From: an uncultured Streptococcus sp. | GTDB taxonomy: Bacteria; Bacillota; Bacilli; Lactobacillales; Streptococcaceae | Length of the DNA: 32,642 nt | Direction: 5' to 3' | Assembly (NCBI GenBank): GCA_934215455.1 | Contig: CAKPZX010000018.1 | Coordinates: 1-32,642, forward strand | Shown here: positions 24,097 through 32,642 of the stretch, one piece after another | How the letters are laid out: every line of letters starts with the position of its first letter | Numbering within the stretch: the stretch's first letter is position 1 | Notes under the pieces: generated by a model | Database searches by the model: none | What the model saw: the letters and a program-made list of their open reading frames with translations, nothing else | Told to the model about the DNA's origin: nothing | Program-made: the position numbers and the translations under genes

Positions 24097-25761
24097 TCAT
24101 TCTTTTTCAATCTCTTTCAAAGACCAGTGTCCCGTCTCTTCATACTGGTCAATCAAGTCCTTGGCTGTTTGCGTAATCTCCTCTGGATAATGCAGACTTT
24201 CTAGCGTATTGACCGCATTCTTGGTCACGGCTGACCCTGGCTTAATCTGGTAGTCAAAGACGATCTTGCCATCCACATAGCGACTGTCAAAATGGTAATT
24301 ATCATTGACCTCACCAGAGGCTGCGACCAGCTCAATATCATGACTGGAGATCATGTAGAGGCAGTTTTGGGCAGCCAACCAGCGGACAATCCCAAGGCCT
24401 GATCCGATCCGCTCGATGGTATTGGTCCCCTTAAAGAGCTCGTCAATAAAGAAATAGTGAAAACCAGGCTTTTTCAGATGCTGAATCATCCGCAAAATAG
24501 CTTTACTTTCGGTGATGAAGTAACTATCTCCAACTTCAATATCATCGCTCACATCCATAGCTGTTAGGACATGACCATAAGGAAGGGCCAAACTTTCTCC
24601 ATAGGCAAAGCCTAATCCTTGAGCCAGAATGGCATTGATAGCGACAGTTTTCAAATAGGTCGATTTCCCGGACGCATTGTCCCCACTGATGACCATGTTT
24701 TTTTGAAAATGCACATCATTCGCAATCGGATTAGACAGCAAAGGATGATAGAGCGTCTCACCCTCAATGCCACCCGTTTCCGTAAAGACTGGCTGGCAGA
24801 CCACTTCTAGATCCCGCTTGTGGCGCAAGAGACTAATAGCAACTTCCATCTCTCCAAGGAGATCCAGAAGCTTCTGGGCCTCTTTTTGATGAGCCTTCAC
24901 CTGATTGTAAATATAAACCTGAGCGATCTGTGGAAGCAAAAAGAGGACATTGAGGTAGAGGAGAATAATTTCCATTTCCGAAGTCCCCGTCGGACTCTGT
25001 AAGACACTGGCAAGGATCCGCGTTTTCTTAAAAGGTTTGACCGCTTGCTTTAGTTCTTCTTGTTGTGGCAAGGCTAGACGGCTCAAACGTTCTGCCGAAG
25101 CAAAGATGCGAACCAGATAGCTAACATTGTCCAGACGGATTTTATTGGACCAATTGCGCAAACTCGAAAAGACAATATTAAAGACCACACTGATCACCAA
25201 GAGGGTAATGGCCCCAACTGGCTCAAAGGGGATGGCAAAGAGACAGAGGATTGGAAGACAGGCCAAGGTTAGATAGAGGGGCAAACCTGCATAATGCTTG
25301 CCGGGATTTGCGACAATGCTGCGCGCCATGTTGTGGTTCTTCTTGCCCAGTTGGTTGAAAATGACCTGGACCTTGAGGCGCAAATCAGGATGCTCTTCAA
25401 AGAAGGATTCTAAGTCATGGAGCTGGTCCTGAGACTGGAATTCCAGTAGGCGCATTTTTTGATAGAGAGCCTCTGCTCCAAGGCTCGATTGGGTATAGTT
25501 GAGCTGATCAAAGACCGCATCCAAAGCCAAATCATGCCAGGTCTGATCATCCACTTGGCTGTCGATCGTCTTTCCCTTAGCCGGATAAGCCAGACTGTCT
25601 ATCAAACTTTCTTCTGTATCTTTCTTGCGAAAGAAAGGCGATCCATCCCAAGCCTTCTTCAGCTTTTGCTTGAGGCGGATGGCCGTAAGAAATTTGGTTG
25701 TCCAACTCACCACGATCAATCCTAGGATCCCCAGCGGGATCCAGTTCACATTTCCTTCCAT
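24097..25761 (-). CDS. membrane-associated MutS-like ATPase
   Basis: 554 residues. There is one N-terminal membrane helix (about 8-27) and two more near residues 150-195 (LYLTLACLPILCLFAIPF and after). The C-terminal third is a MutS domain V: Walker A SGDNASGKSTYLKT (near 356), Walker B FFIDELFKGTNTIERI (near 435), and SSHDIELVA. It lacks the mismatch-recognition and connector domains of true MutS, so mismatch repair is unlikely. Its biochemical role is unknown. It is 3 bases from the CapA-like stop and shares its operon; the link to a surface or metallophosphatase protein is only positional. Confidence 0.85.
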   Translation of the reverse strand: MEGNVNWIPLGILGLIVVSWTTKFLTAIRLKQKLKKAWDGSPFFRKKDTEESLIDSLAYPAKGKTIDSQVDDQTWHDLALDAVFDQLNYTQSSLGAEALYQKMRLLEFQSQDQLHDLESFFEEHPDLRLKVQVIFNQLGKKNHNMARSIVANPGKHYAGLPLYLTLACLPILCLFAIPFEPVGAITLLVISVVFNIVFSSLRNWSNKIRLDNVSYLVRIFASAERLSRLALPQQEELKQAVKPFKKTRILASVLQSPTGTSEMEIILLYLNVLFLLPQIAQVYIYNQVKAHQKEAQKLLDLLGEMEVAISLLRHKRDLEVVCQPVFTETGGIEGETLYHPLLSNPIANDVHFQKNMVISGDNASGKSTYLKTVAINAILAQGLGFAYGESLALPYGHVLTAMDVSDDIEVGDSYFITESKAILRMIQHLKKPGFHYFFIDELFKGTNTIERIGSGLGIVRWLAAQNCLYMISSHDIELVAASGEVNDNYHFDSRYVDGKIVFDYQIKPGSAVTKNAVNTLESLHYPEEITQTAKDLIDQYEETGHWSLKEIEKE

Positions 25762-25764
25762 ACT

Positions 25765-27108
25765 CTATTCCTTTCCACTCTGAGGCCAGTCCAAGTGAAC
25801 ATGTTCCTTCATTTCTCGGTAAGCCGTGTCCACTCTCTCCTTAGTCTCCTCATCCAGCTTGTCGCGGTATTTGCCACCTTGGATAAAATCTTCCAAGATA
25901 TAGGTCTGGTACTTGTACAAGTCATAGCCTTCAGGAGAATAGGTTCCCTTCGGAGTCCGACTGACCCAGGTTGGATGAGCAGTAGCCGTCTTAATCCGTG
26001 TCTTACGACCAACCTTTTCAATGGTCACATCCATCAAGACCCCTCGCTCTGTCCATTGAGCAGTCTCCACATCCCCCATGGTTTCCAGACGCTGATTGGA
26101 CAGGAAATTCCCCATTGAGTAGATGATGAGCTTGTTTTGACCATCTTTATTGACCACTTCAGCAGGCTCTACAACATGGGGATGCCCACCAAAGACGATA
26201 TCAGCTCCCCAAGAAACCATCTTATGATAGAGCTCTTTTTGCTCTTCTGTCGGCTCCAACTGGTACTCGATTCCCATCTGGGGCATGACAATGGTGATAT
26301 CGGCCTCTTGCTCTGCCTTTTGGATCTCCGCCTTCATCCGCTCTTCATCCAGATCAGACAAGACATCTGCTTGCTCCTCTGGAGTAAGGGTCGTTTCCAT
26401 TCCATTAAACCCATAAGCGTAGGCTAGAATAGCAATCTTGATGCCATTCACTTCCTTGATCACCAAGGGGGCCTGGCCTCTCTTTTCATGCGTGTAGACA
26501 CCGACAGGTGTGATGCCTGCATCTTCAAAGGCCTTGGCTGTCGAATAGACCCCTTCTAGACCTGAATCCAAGATATGGTTGTGTCCCAAATCCATGACAT
26601 CATAACCAGCATCCTTGATGGCTGGTACGACTTCGCTCGGCGCATTAAAAAGAGGATAACCTGACAAATAGTAATTCGGGTTAATGGTTCCTTCAAAATC
26701 GCCCAAGGCTAGATCCGCTTTTTGTAGCCAAGGTTTGACATACTCGTAATTTTCATGAAAATCATAAGTCCCATCTTCTTTTTGCGCGCTCATATAGACC
26801 AAATCGTGATAGAGCTGATCTCCATTGGCCATGATCCGAGCTGTATGAGGAATCTGATCAGCCGGTGTCTTTGCCTTGTACACAACCTCTGGCCGTTCGG
26901 TTGCAGTGATCGGAAAGCCTTGGAACTTTTGCACCCATAAGATGGCATTGGCCACGATGAAAACAACAGACAAGAGCACATAGACAAACTGTTCATTGGT
27001 CAGCTGAATCCTTGAAAAGAGACGATCAAAAGCCCAATCAAAGGCCGCCGATAGCTCTTTTCCCATCGTTTTGATGGTTCCTTTCACACTCTCCCACTTC
27101 TCTAACAT
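25765..27108 (-). CDS. CapA-like (PGA capsule/metallophosphatase) membrane protein
   Basis: 447 residues from the ATG at 27108 (MLEKWESVKG), which follows GAGGTAGGA; the longer reading from 27237 would start upstream of the predicted transcription start. One membrane helix (about residues 44-60) precedes a large extracellular CapA domain with the metallophosphatase-like motifs GDFEGTIN, DLGHNHILDSG, GGHPHVVEP and SMGNFLSNQ. CapA domains take part in poly-gamma-glutamate capsule synthesis in Bacillus, but many streptococci carry one without capB or capC, which are absent here too. The role is therefore unknown; envelope function is likely. It heads the operon with the MutS-like and DUF554 genes. 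Confidence 0.88.
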   Translation of the reverse strand: MLEKWESVKGTIKTMGKELSAAFDWAFDRLFSRIQLTNEQFVYVLLSVVFIVANAILWVQKFQGFPITATERPEVVYKAKTPADQIPHTARIMANGDQLYHDLVYMSAQKEDGTYDFHENYEYVKPWLQKADLALGDFEGTINPNYYLSGYPLFNAPSEVVPAIKDAGYDVMDLGHNHILDSGLEGVYSTAKAFEDAGITPVGVYTHEKRGQAPLVIKEVNGIKIAILAYAYGFNGMETTLTPEEQADVLSDLDEERMKAEIQKAEQEADITIVMPQMGIEYQLEPTEEQKELYHKMVSWGADIVFGGHPHVVEPAEVVNKDGQNKLIIYSMGNFLSNQRLETMGDVETAQWTERGVLMDVTIEKVGRKTRIKTATAHPTWVSRTPKGTYSPEGYDLYKYQTYILEDFIQGGKYRDKLDEETKERVDTAYREMKEHVHLDWPQSGKE

Positions 27109-27184
27109 TCCTACCTCTTCTTCGTACCTAGTTTCTCCAATGATCCGCCAACAAATTGAGCTGCCATTGAAATACTTTCTCTTC

Positions 27185-27193
27185 ATTGTATCA
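27185..27193 (-). promoter_or_regulatory. extended -10 promoter of the CapA-like operon
   Basis: TGATACAAT on the minus strand (TACAAT 27185-27190). The predicted start of transcription, about 27178, is some 70 bases before the chosen ATG and excludes the longer ORF start. Confidence 0.5.
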
Positions 27194-27215
27194 CAATTTT
27201 TAAGAAGAGAAAAAA

Positions 27216-27285
27216 GAGAGCAGGACAGAAGCGCCATTGTTTAGAAACGCTTCATCGTCCTGCTCCTGCACAGTTGATTGATTCA
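27216..27285. repeat. diverged relative of the 175-bp repeat; terminator
   Basis: GAGCAGGAC (27218-27226) pairs with GTCCTGCTC (27257-27265), with AGCG/CGCT inside. The flank CTGCACAGTTGA matches the CCGCACAGTTGA of the repeat end at 32572. On the minus strand the stem is followed by TCTCTTTTTT, so it serves as terminator of the msrAB transcript. Confidence 0.7.
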
Positions 27286-27301
27286 AATAAATGATCGATC
27301 A

Positions 27302-27502
27302 TCACTTCTTATCATTTGATTTGGACAAGCTGATTGCAACCATGACCAGACTTAGGAAAAAGGCCGAGAGCAACCCTTTTGTCGTCCGATTCATAAAAGG
27401 TTGATGGAATACAAAATGATTATAGGCAGTAAATCCTAATCCAATCAGAGTTACCATAGCCGAAAGTGAAAAAATCGTTAACCACAAATTTCTTTTTTTC
27501 AT
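27302..27502 (-). CDS. small two-helix membrane protein of unknown function
   Basis: 66 residues from the ATG at 27502 (MKKRNLW), chosen over the one at 27505 because GGAG lies 6 bases before it rather than 3. It has two hydrophobic helices (about 7-27 and 43-58) and a charged tail. Not recognised. It is about 38 bases after msrAB on the same strand, with no promoter or terminator between, so it is probably co-transcribed with it. Confidence 0.7.
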   Translation of the reverse strand: MKKRNLWLTIFSLSAMVTLIGLGFTAYNHFVFHQPFMNRTTKGLLSAFFLSLVMVAISLSKSNDKK

Positions 27503-27539
27503 CATAAACTCCGTTTTTCAATCTGCGAGAAAGACCCAC

Positions 27540-28475
27540 TTATCTCAATGCCTTTAACAAATATCCATAACCCTCTTGCTCCATCTCTTCTTTTGGAATA
27601 AAGCGCAGAGAGGCCGAATTGATGCAATAGCGTAGGCCACCTTGGTCTGTTGGTCCATCGGTGAAGACATGTCCGAGATGGGCATTGCCTGAACGGGAAC
27701 GAACTTCGATCCGCTCCATCCCGTGGCTATGATCCTGGTAATAGTGGACGACATCTTTGGCAATGGGACGAGAGAAACTTGGCCATCCACAGCCAGAAGC
27801 AAACTTATCCTTGGCAAAAAAGAGAGGTTCCCCAGTCGTAATATCCACATAGATACCCTCTTCAAAGGTCTGATCATAGGCATTATGGAACGGGCGCTCC
27901 GTCGCACTTTCTTGGGTGACTTGGTACTGCTCAGGGGTCAGTTTCGCCCTTAAGGTTTCTTGATCTGGCTTCTGATAAGCTGCCGGATCAATCAAGGGTT
28001 GGTCTGCATCTGTCACATCGATATGGCAATAGCCCCCTGGATTCTTCTTGAGGTAGTCTTGGTGGTAGTCCTCAGCCAAGATATAGTGGCGCAAGGGTTC
28101 CAACTCAACCGCCATTTTGCAGCCCAGTTGCTTCTCTTCTTCCGCAAACACTTGGGCAATCACTTCACGGTCTGCCTCGTCTGTATAATAGACACCCGTC
28201 CGATATTGGCGTCCTCGATCATTTCCTTGCTTGTTAATGGACAAGGGATCGATCACCCGGAAATAGTAGAGCAGAATCGCTCGTAGGGTGATTTTATTTG
28301 GATCGTAGATGACTTGTACAGTCTCTGCATGATCCGTTTCCTTGATCAGTTGGTAATTAGTCGTTTCCACCTGGCCATTGGCATAGCCCACCGTCGTCTC
28401 TTCTACACCAGGGATCCGTGAAAAATACTCCTCCAAGCCCCAAAAACAGCCACCTGCTAGATAAATCTCTGCCAT
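27540..28475 (-). CDS. msrAB: bifunctional methionine sulfoxide reductase MsrAB
   Basis: 311 residues. The N-terminal MsrA part (about 1-160) has [11 protein letters not shown] with the catalytic Cys at residue 10 and reduces the S-sulfoxide; the C-terminal MsrB part (about 170-311) has the zinc/structural [21 protein letters not shown] and the catalytic Cys in LRYCINS (near 283) and reduces the R-sulfoxide. No signal peptide is present, so it acts in the cytoplasm, fitting an H2O2-producing host. The ATG follows GAGGAAAAAAG. A promoter lies at 28532-28560. Confidence 0.94.
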   Translation of the reverse strand: MAEIYLAGGCFWGLEEYFSRIPGVEETTVGYANGQVETTNYQLIKETDHAETVQVIYDPNKITLRAILLYYFRVIDPLSINKQGNDRGRQYRTGVYYTDEADREVIAQVFAEEEKQLGCKMAVELEPLRHYILAEDYHQDYLKKNPGGYCHIDVTDADQPLIDPAAYQKPDQETLRAKLTPEQYQVTQESATERPFHNAYDQTFEEGIYVDITTGEPLFFAKDKFASGCGWPSFSRPIAKDVVHYYQDHSHGMERIEVRSRSGNAHLGHVFTDGPTDQGGLRYCINSASLRFIPKEEMEQEGYGYLLKALR

Positions 28476-28531
28476 CTTTTTTCCTCGCTTCCTGCATTCC
28501 CCACAAGGAACGCTTCTTACCTATTAGCTCC

Positions 28532-28560
28532 ATCATAATCCAAGAGCCTCAGATTTTCAA
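28532..28560 (-). promoter_or_regulatory. promoter of msrAB
   Basis: TTGAAA (28555-28560), 17 bases, TATGAT (28532-28537) on the minus strand. Confidence 0.6.
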
Positions 28561-28576
28561 GGATTCTGCATCAAAA

Positions 28577-28612
28577 ATCCCTTCTACTATATGTAAAAGG
28601 GATTCAATCCTT
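28577..28612 (-). terminator. hairpin terminator upstream of msrAB
   Basis: AATCCCTT and AAGGGATT form an 8-bp stem, followed by TTTTTG on the minus strand; it likely ends the transcript of the 28749 gene. A second 9-bp hairpin (TTCTTATTT/AAATAAGAA) lies just before it, near 28612-28632. Confidence 0.65.
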
Positions 28613-28748
28613 CTTATTTTTCAAATAAGAAAAAGAGCGAGTAATAGAAGTTCCAAAACGATAGGGTTAACTGATGTAGAAAATCGTGAAGGACTACTAT
28701 GACCAACACCTCCTCTGAATATCTGTGGACAAACTCAAGGCACATCAA

Positions 28749-29078
28749 CTATAAAACCACCGTCGGTCCATAGACCTGTAACTGAGGCTTCACAACCTCG
28801 TAATGCCAGTGATCATAAGCTCGCCAAGCTTGAAAGGCCTCTTCGTTCAAAGCTAGCCCACCCAGACCAATCAATAGACTGGCGGTCTGATAAAACTTTT
28901 CTAACTCAATCAACAGACGATTGTCTACCCGCCTAGCTTTCAGTAAACCTTTCAACATCTGATCTAGATTTTCTCGAAATCGAAGGGTATCTGGACTAGG
29001 GGTGAATCCTTTAGAAAAGGCTGTTTGAAGAAGGGTGATCGTCGTCCTTGCCTCTTGAATCACGTCCCTTTCTTCCAT
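28749..29078 (-). CDS. small helical protein of unknown function
   Basis: 109 residues from the ATG at 29078 (MEERDVIQEA), chosen because GGTGAT, part of the full anti-Shine-Dalgarno match, lies just before it; a longer start at 29105 is possible but sits on a candidate -10 (TACAAT). The protein is mostly alpha-helical, without membrane segment or signal, with a Leu-rich central part and a Tyr/Trp-rich C-terminus. I do not recognise the family. Size and helical nature recall small immunity-like proteins, but no motif supports this. Confidence 0.6.
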   Translation of the reverse strand: MEERDVIQEARTTITLLQTAFSKGFTPSPDTLRFRENLDQMLKGLLKARRVDNRLLIELEKFYQTASLLIGLGGLALNEEAFQAWRAYDHWHYEVVKPQLQVYGPTVVL

Positions 29079-29160
29079 AGAAATCACCTTCCTTTGCACC
29101 TCCATTGTACACCTTTTTCTCTCTATAAAAATGGAAAATTCCTAAAACTAGGAACAGAAT

Positions 29161-29335
29161 GAGGCTGGGACAAAAGTCCTAGCCTTTCAGTTATTTTTGG
29201 ATTGTCGAACAAGACGCAGTGGTTGAGTGGGCTCTACTACGCTGATTTCATCAGCTTTTACAGCCCTACTCAACTGTGCGGAGGTGGGACGACGAAATCG
29301 AATTCTAACGAATTACCGATTTCTGTCCCACTCTC
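29161..29335. repeat. 175-bp MITE-like structured repeat, copy B
   Basis: The same length and about 97% identical to 9606-9780, in the same orientation. The few differences lie mostly in loops and linkers (for example TAATG against TAACG in the right hairpin loop). It is placed between the pyrDA terminator and the promoter region of the 28749 gene. No target duplication is obvious. Confidence 0.85.
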
Positions 29336-29337
29336 AT

Positions 29338-29371
29338 AAAAAACTTCCCCAAGTTTCCACTTGAGGAAGTT
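29338..29371 (-). terminator. terminator of pyrDA
   Basis: A 12-bp stem (29342-29353 with 29360-29371, one G-U pair on the minus strand), a six-base loop and a following U run. Confidence 0.88.
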
Positions 29372-29383
29372 CTTTTCGAAAGA

Positions 29384-30319
29384 TTAGTCAATGTAGCGCA
29401 ATTTGCCACGGAAGTCTTCCAGGCTTTGGTAGCCTTTTTCTTCCATGATGGCTTTGAGTTCCGTAGTGATGCGTTCAAAAGCTCCTACTCCTTCTTTATG
29501 CAGAGTCGTTCCGATTTGCACCATACTAGCCCCACAAAGGATATGTTCAAAGGCATCGCGACCAGTCAAGACGCCCCCAGTCCCCACAATCTGAATTTCT
29601 GGATTCAGACGTTGGTAAAAGGCATGAACATTGGCGAGAGCCGTTGGCTTGATGTATTCACCACCAATCCCACCAAAGCCGTTCTTCGGACGAATCACCA
29701 CGGATTCATCCTCAATGTAGAGGCCATTTCCGATCGAATTGACACAGTTGACAAACTTAAGCGGGTATTTGTTAAAGATTGCTGCAGCTTGATCAAAATG
29801 AACGATATCAAAATAAGGTGGCAACTTGATCCCTAGAGGTTTTGTGAAATAGGCAAAGACCTCAGACAAGATCCGATCTGTCGTATCAAAATCATAGGCA
29901 ATCTGAGGTTTCCCAGGGACATTGGGGCAGGATAAGTTCAACTCTGTCAAGCCTTTAAAGTCACTGTCTTGCACCTTTTTCAAGATGGTATGAGTTTCTT
30001 CAGGAGACATGCCGACGAGAGATAAGAAGAAGGTCCGATCTGGATCCGTTTCTTGCAACTCCAATAAGTAATTCAAATAATAGTCCAACCCTTGGTTAGG
30101 TAGCCCCATCGAATTGATCGAACCAAGCGGCACATCTTGGTAGCGTGGCTCTGGATTACCAGCACGGAATTCTAAGGTCGCTGTCTTGGTCACAAAGGTT
30201 CCCGCGGCTGAGTTCTTCACTTCTTCTAATTCCTCAGTGGTCATACAGGCTACACCTGCCGCATTCATTAAGCAGTTGTCAAATTCAAAACCAGCAATTT
30301 GCGTCTTTGTCGATACCAT
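29384..30319 (-). CDS. pyrDA: dihydroorotate dehydrogenase, class 1A
   Basis: 311 residues. It oxidises dihydroorotate to orotate in pyrimidine synthesis, using fumarate as acceptor in this cytosolic, FMN-containing class. Seen: the FMN-phosphate region IVGTGGV, the catalytic loop Cys in [12 protein letters not shown] (near residue 130), and the N-terminal [14 protein letters not shown] and SMGLPNQG typical of class 1A. The ATG follows AAAAAAGGAGTACAAG. No pyr attenuator is seen; the promoter carries a palindrome instead. It stands alone, apart from other pyr genes. Confidence 0.94.
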   Translation of the reverse strand: MVSTKTQIAGFEFDNCLMNAAGVACMTTEELEEVKNSAAGTFVTKTATLEFRAGNPEPRYQDVPLGSINSMGLPNQGLDYYLNYLLELQETDPDRTFFLSLVGMSPEETHTILKKVQDSDFKGLTELNLSCPNVPGKPQIAYDFDTTDRILSEVFAYFTKPLGIKLPPYFDIVHFDQAAAIFNKYPLKFVNCVNSIGNGLYIEDESVVIRPKNGFGGIGGEYIKPTALANVHAFYQRLNPEIQIVGTGGVLTGRDAFEHILCGASMVQIGTTLHKEGVGAFERITTELKAIMEEKGYQSLEDFRGKLRYID

Positions 30320-30384
30320 CTTGTACTCCTTTTTTGAAACACCACCAACAGAATTGTTCGGGATGCTCTCTATTTTCTTCTTTC

Positions 30385-30415
30385 ATTATACCATCACTTG
30401 GAAGCTTCCGGACAA
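30385..30415 (-). promoter_or_regulatory. pyrDA promoter with a palindrome in the spacer
   Basis: The minus strand has an extended -10 TGGTATAAT (TATAAT 30385-30390) and a weak TTGTCC about 19 bases upstream. Between them lies the perfect 10-bp palindrome GGAAGCTTCC (30400-30409), a candidate operator. Confidence 0.55.
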
Positions 30416-30464
30416 TCAAAGCTAAAAATTCTTCCAAACATTCGGACTTTCCTAGTCGCGATAA

Positions 30465-30479
30465 AATTTTCAGAAAATT
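30465..30479. promoter_or_regulatory. perfect CodY box upstream of gdhA
   Basis: AATTTTCAGAAAATT matches the CodY consensus AATTTTCWGAAAATT at all 15 positions, 11 bases upstream of the gdhA -35. gdhA is a known member of the CodY regulon in S. pneumoniae. Confidence 0.9.
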
Positions 30480-30490
30480 CAACTTTTTTC

Positions 30491-30519
30491 TTTACAAGCC
30501 AAAAAAAGTCTGCTATAAT
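30491..30519 (+). promoter_or_regulatory. gdhA promoter
   Basis: TTTACA (30491-30496), 17 bases, then TATAAT (30514-30519) with an extended TGC, a near-consensus strong promoter. The start of transcription is predicted near 30526. Confidence 0.92.
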
Positions 30520-30525
30520 GATCCA

Positions 30526-30543
30526 TGTAATAAAACATGACAT
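30526..30543. promoter_or_regulatory. GlnR box at the gdhA transcription start
   Basis: TGTAATAAAACATGACAT fits the GlnR operator TGTNA-N7-TNACAT exactly. It covers the predicted first transcribed bases, so GlnR would repress when nitrogen is plentiful, as known for pneumococcal gdhA. Confidence 0.85.
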
Positions 30544-30576
30544 TGTTTGTCAACTGTCTCAAAGCCACTCCCCTAG

Positions 30577-31965
<1,389 letters not shown>

Positions 31966-32008
31966 TCAATCGATATTTTTCTTTGAGACCTTCGGGTCAA
32001 AGCCTCTC

Positions 32009-32043
32009 AACTCCTGAGACCAGTATGTTTCAGGAGTTTTTTT
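32009..32043 (+). terminator. terminator of gdhA
   Basis: A 9-bp stem (AACTCCTGA with TCAGGAGTT, 32009-32017 and 32030-32038) followed by T7. A smaller bulged hairpin with a TTCG loop (31981-32002) precedes it. Confidence 0.9.
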
Positions 32044-32046
32044 GTA

Positions 32047-32160
32047 GCTACCGACCTCTGTCAAGACACCCCGTCCCAAGGGAGAAAAGCCATTTTTAAG
32101 ACAAGGGGTTCAACCTTCTGTAGCGGGGAGATGTAAGCCCTCTCTTTTTCTGTATCTTTT
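32047..32160 (+). other. possible structured RNA between gdhA and the last gene
   Basis: GCTAC (32047-32051) can pair with GTAGC (32120-32124), enclosing ACCCCGTC paired with GAC-AA-GGGGT; a later GGGGAGA...TCTC followed by a T run resembles a weak terminator. The run CCCC has two alternative GGGG partners (32105-32108 and 32125-32128). Coding potential is absent. It might be a 5' leader or small RNA, but the fold is only by eye. Confidence 0.25.
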
Positions 32161-32193
32161 TCTAAAAAAATTTTATTTTTTTTACTTTACCCC

Positions 32194-32222
32194 CTTGCAT
32201 TTTTAATAAATTAGTATTAAAC
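32194..32222 (+). promoter_or_regulatory. promoter of the last gene
   Basis: TTGCAT, a 17-base spacer and TAAACT, ending about 23 bases before the ATG at 32245. Confidence 0.5.
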
Positions 32223-32244
32223 TATAGCAAAAGGAGGTGTGCTT

Positions 32245-32562
32245 ATGTTTCTTTTAGCTCAAGAAAAATCAGATACGATCAAATTCCTTAAGTCTGAATT
32301 GGTCCAATTACTCTCCAATATGCGACAAGAAATCGCATCTAGCCGTCAATCACAGACCGGTGCAGCTTGCCATCATATTGAATATTGCATGGACAAGATC
32401 CAAAGGGCAAAAAGTTCCGTAGCCATTGCCCTCCCGATCGAATCCTTAAATCTTGAAATTACGACTATGTTGCGCCAGCAACTCATCGTCTTGCCACCAG
32501 AGGCTCGAAAAAATTGGGACCAGATTAAAAAGCTGGATTTCAAATACTGCCACTTAAAATAG
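32245..32562 (+). CDS. small protein of unknown function
   Basis: 105 residues. The ATG at 32245 is chosen over the in-frame GTG at 32239 because it lies 7 bases after AAAGGAGG. The protein is helical and charged at first (EKSDTIKFLKSELVQLL), with three Cys (in AACHH, EYCMD and KYCHLK) that could bind metal or form disulfides, and ends in HLK. No membrane helix or signal. I do not recognise the family. Confidence 0.7.
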   Translation: MFLLAQEKSDTIKFLKSELVQLLSNMRQEIASSRQSQTGAACHHIEYCMDKIQRAKSSVAIALPIESLNLEITTMLRQQLIVLPPEARKNWDQIKKLDFKYCHLK

Positions 32563-32571
32563 ACCAAAAAA

Positions 32572-32642
32572 GAGAGTGGGACAGAAATCGGTAATTCGTT
32601 AGAATTCGATTTCGTCGTCCCACCTCCGCACAGTTGAGTAGG
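32572..32642. repeat. 175-bp repeat, copy C, inverted and cut by the window edge
   Basis: 71 bases match the reverse complement of the right end of copies A and B, including the hairpin arms GTGGGAC/GTCCCAC and the CCGCACAGTTGAGTAGG flank. The rest lies outside the window. It lies 9 bases past the preceding gene's stop and may serve as its terminator. Confidence 0.85.

Noticed and set aside
24097..25761. Reading the MutS-like gene as a mismatch repair mutS
   Set aside because: The mismatch-recognition, connector and clamp domains are absent, and membrane helices are present.
27109..27237. 43-codon N-terminal extension of the CapA-like protein
   Set aside because: It spans the predicted promoter at 27185-27193, has no ribosome binding site and contains a Cys-rich, unlikely sequence; the ATG at 27108 has a good site.
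28577..28635. CRISPR-like or repeat array between msrAB and the 28749 gene
   Set aside because: The repeated look comes from two short hairpins, not from repeat-spacer units.

Overview
The window looks like a chromosomal segment of a viridans-group Streptococcus (mitis/sanguinis/parasanguinis-like; species not resolved). The evidence is a pyruvate oxidase SpxB, a copY-cupA-copA operon of pneumococcal type, a class 1A dihydroorotate dehydrogenase, an MsrAB fusion, an LPxTG protein, extended -10 promoters and strong AGGAG ribosome binding sites. I see no phage, insertion sequence, CRISPR array, tRNA or rRNA.

Layout. 1-383: the start of a minus-strand gene that runs off the left edge, with a rich leader (CodY-box-like and cre-like sites, promoter, 9-residue leader ORF, hairpin). 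384-5783: a 1799-residue LPNTG surface protein with seven Cna-B repeats. 6084-9599: an acyltransferase-3 membrane protein, divergent from a PabBC fusion plus alpha/beta hydrolase pair. 9606-9780: a 175-bp structured repeat. 9885-13197: an ABC-2 transporter operon convergent with a two-component system. 13401-13934: a single-pass protein of unknown function. 14048-17909: a GH1 6-phospho-beta-glucosidase, a small VOC protein and SpxB. 17910-18540: a long intergenic region with a three-hairpin RNA-like element and a palindromic terminator. 18541-21559: the copper operon. 21709-25761 and on to 27108: an SGNH hydrolase/HAD pair and a capA-like/MutS-like/DUF554 operon. 27302-28475: MsrAB with a small membrane protein. 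28749-29105: a small unknown protein. 29161-29335: a second copy of the 175-bp repeat. 29384-31965: pyrDA and gdhA. 32245-32562: a small unknown protein, followed by a third, inverted, partial repeat copy.

How the genes relate. Oxidative and metal stress functions cluster loosely: SpxB makes H2O2, MsrAB repairs oxidised methionine, and the cop operon exports copper. Nitrogen control is visible at gdhA, where a perfect CodY box lies upstream of the promoter and a perfect GlnR box lies at the predicted start of transcription. The left-edge gene shows a similar CodY-like box beside its -35.

Most novel material: the 175-bp MITE-like repeats (two full copies, one partial, and a diverged relative with compensatory base-pair changes), the pseudoknot-capable multi-hairpin element at 18271-18410, the leader at the left edge, a probably leaderless pabBC mRNA, and a CopY with only one of the usual two CxC pairs. 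I found no obvious new defence or multi-gene system.
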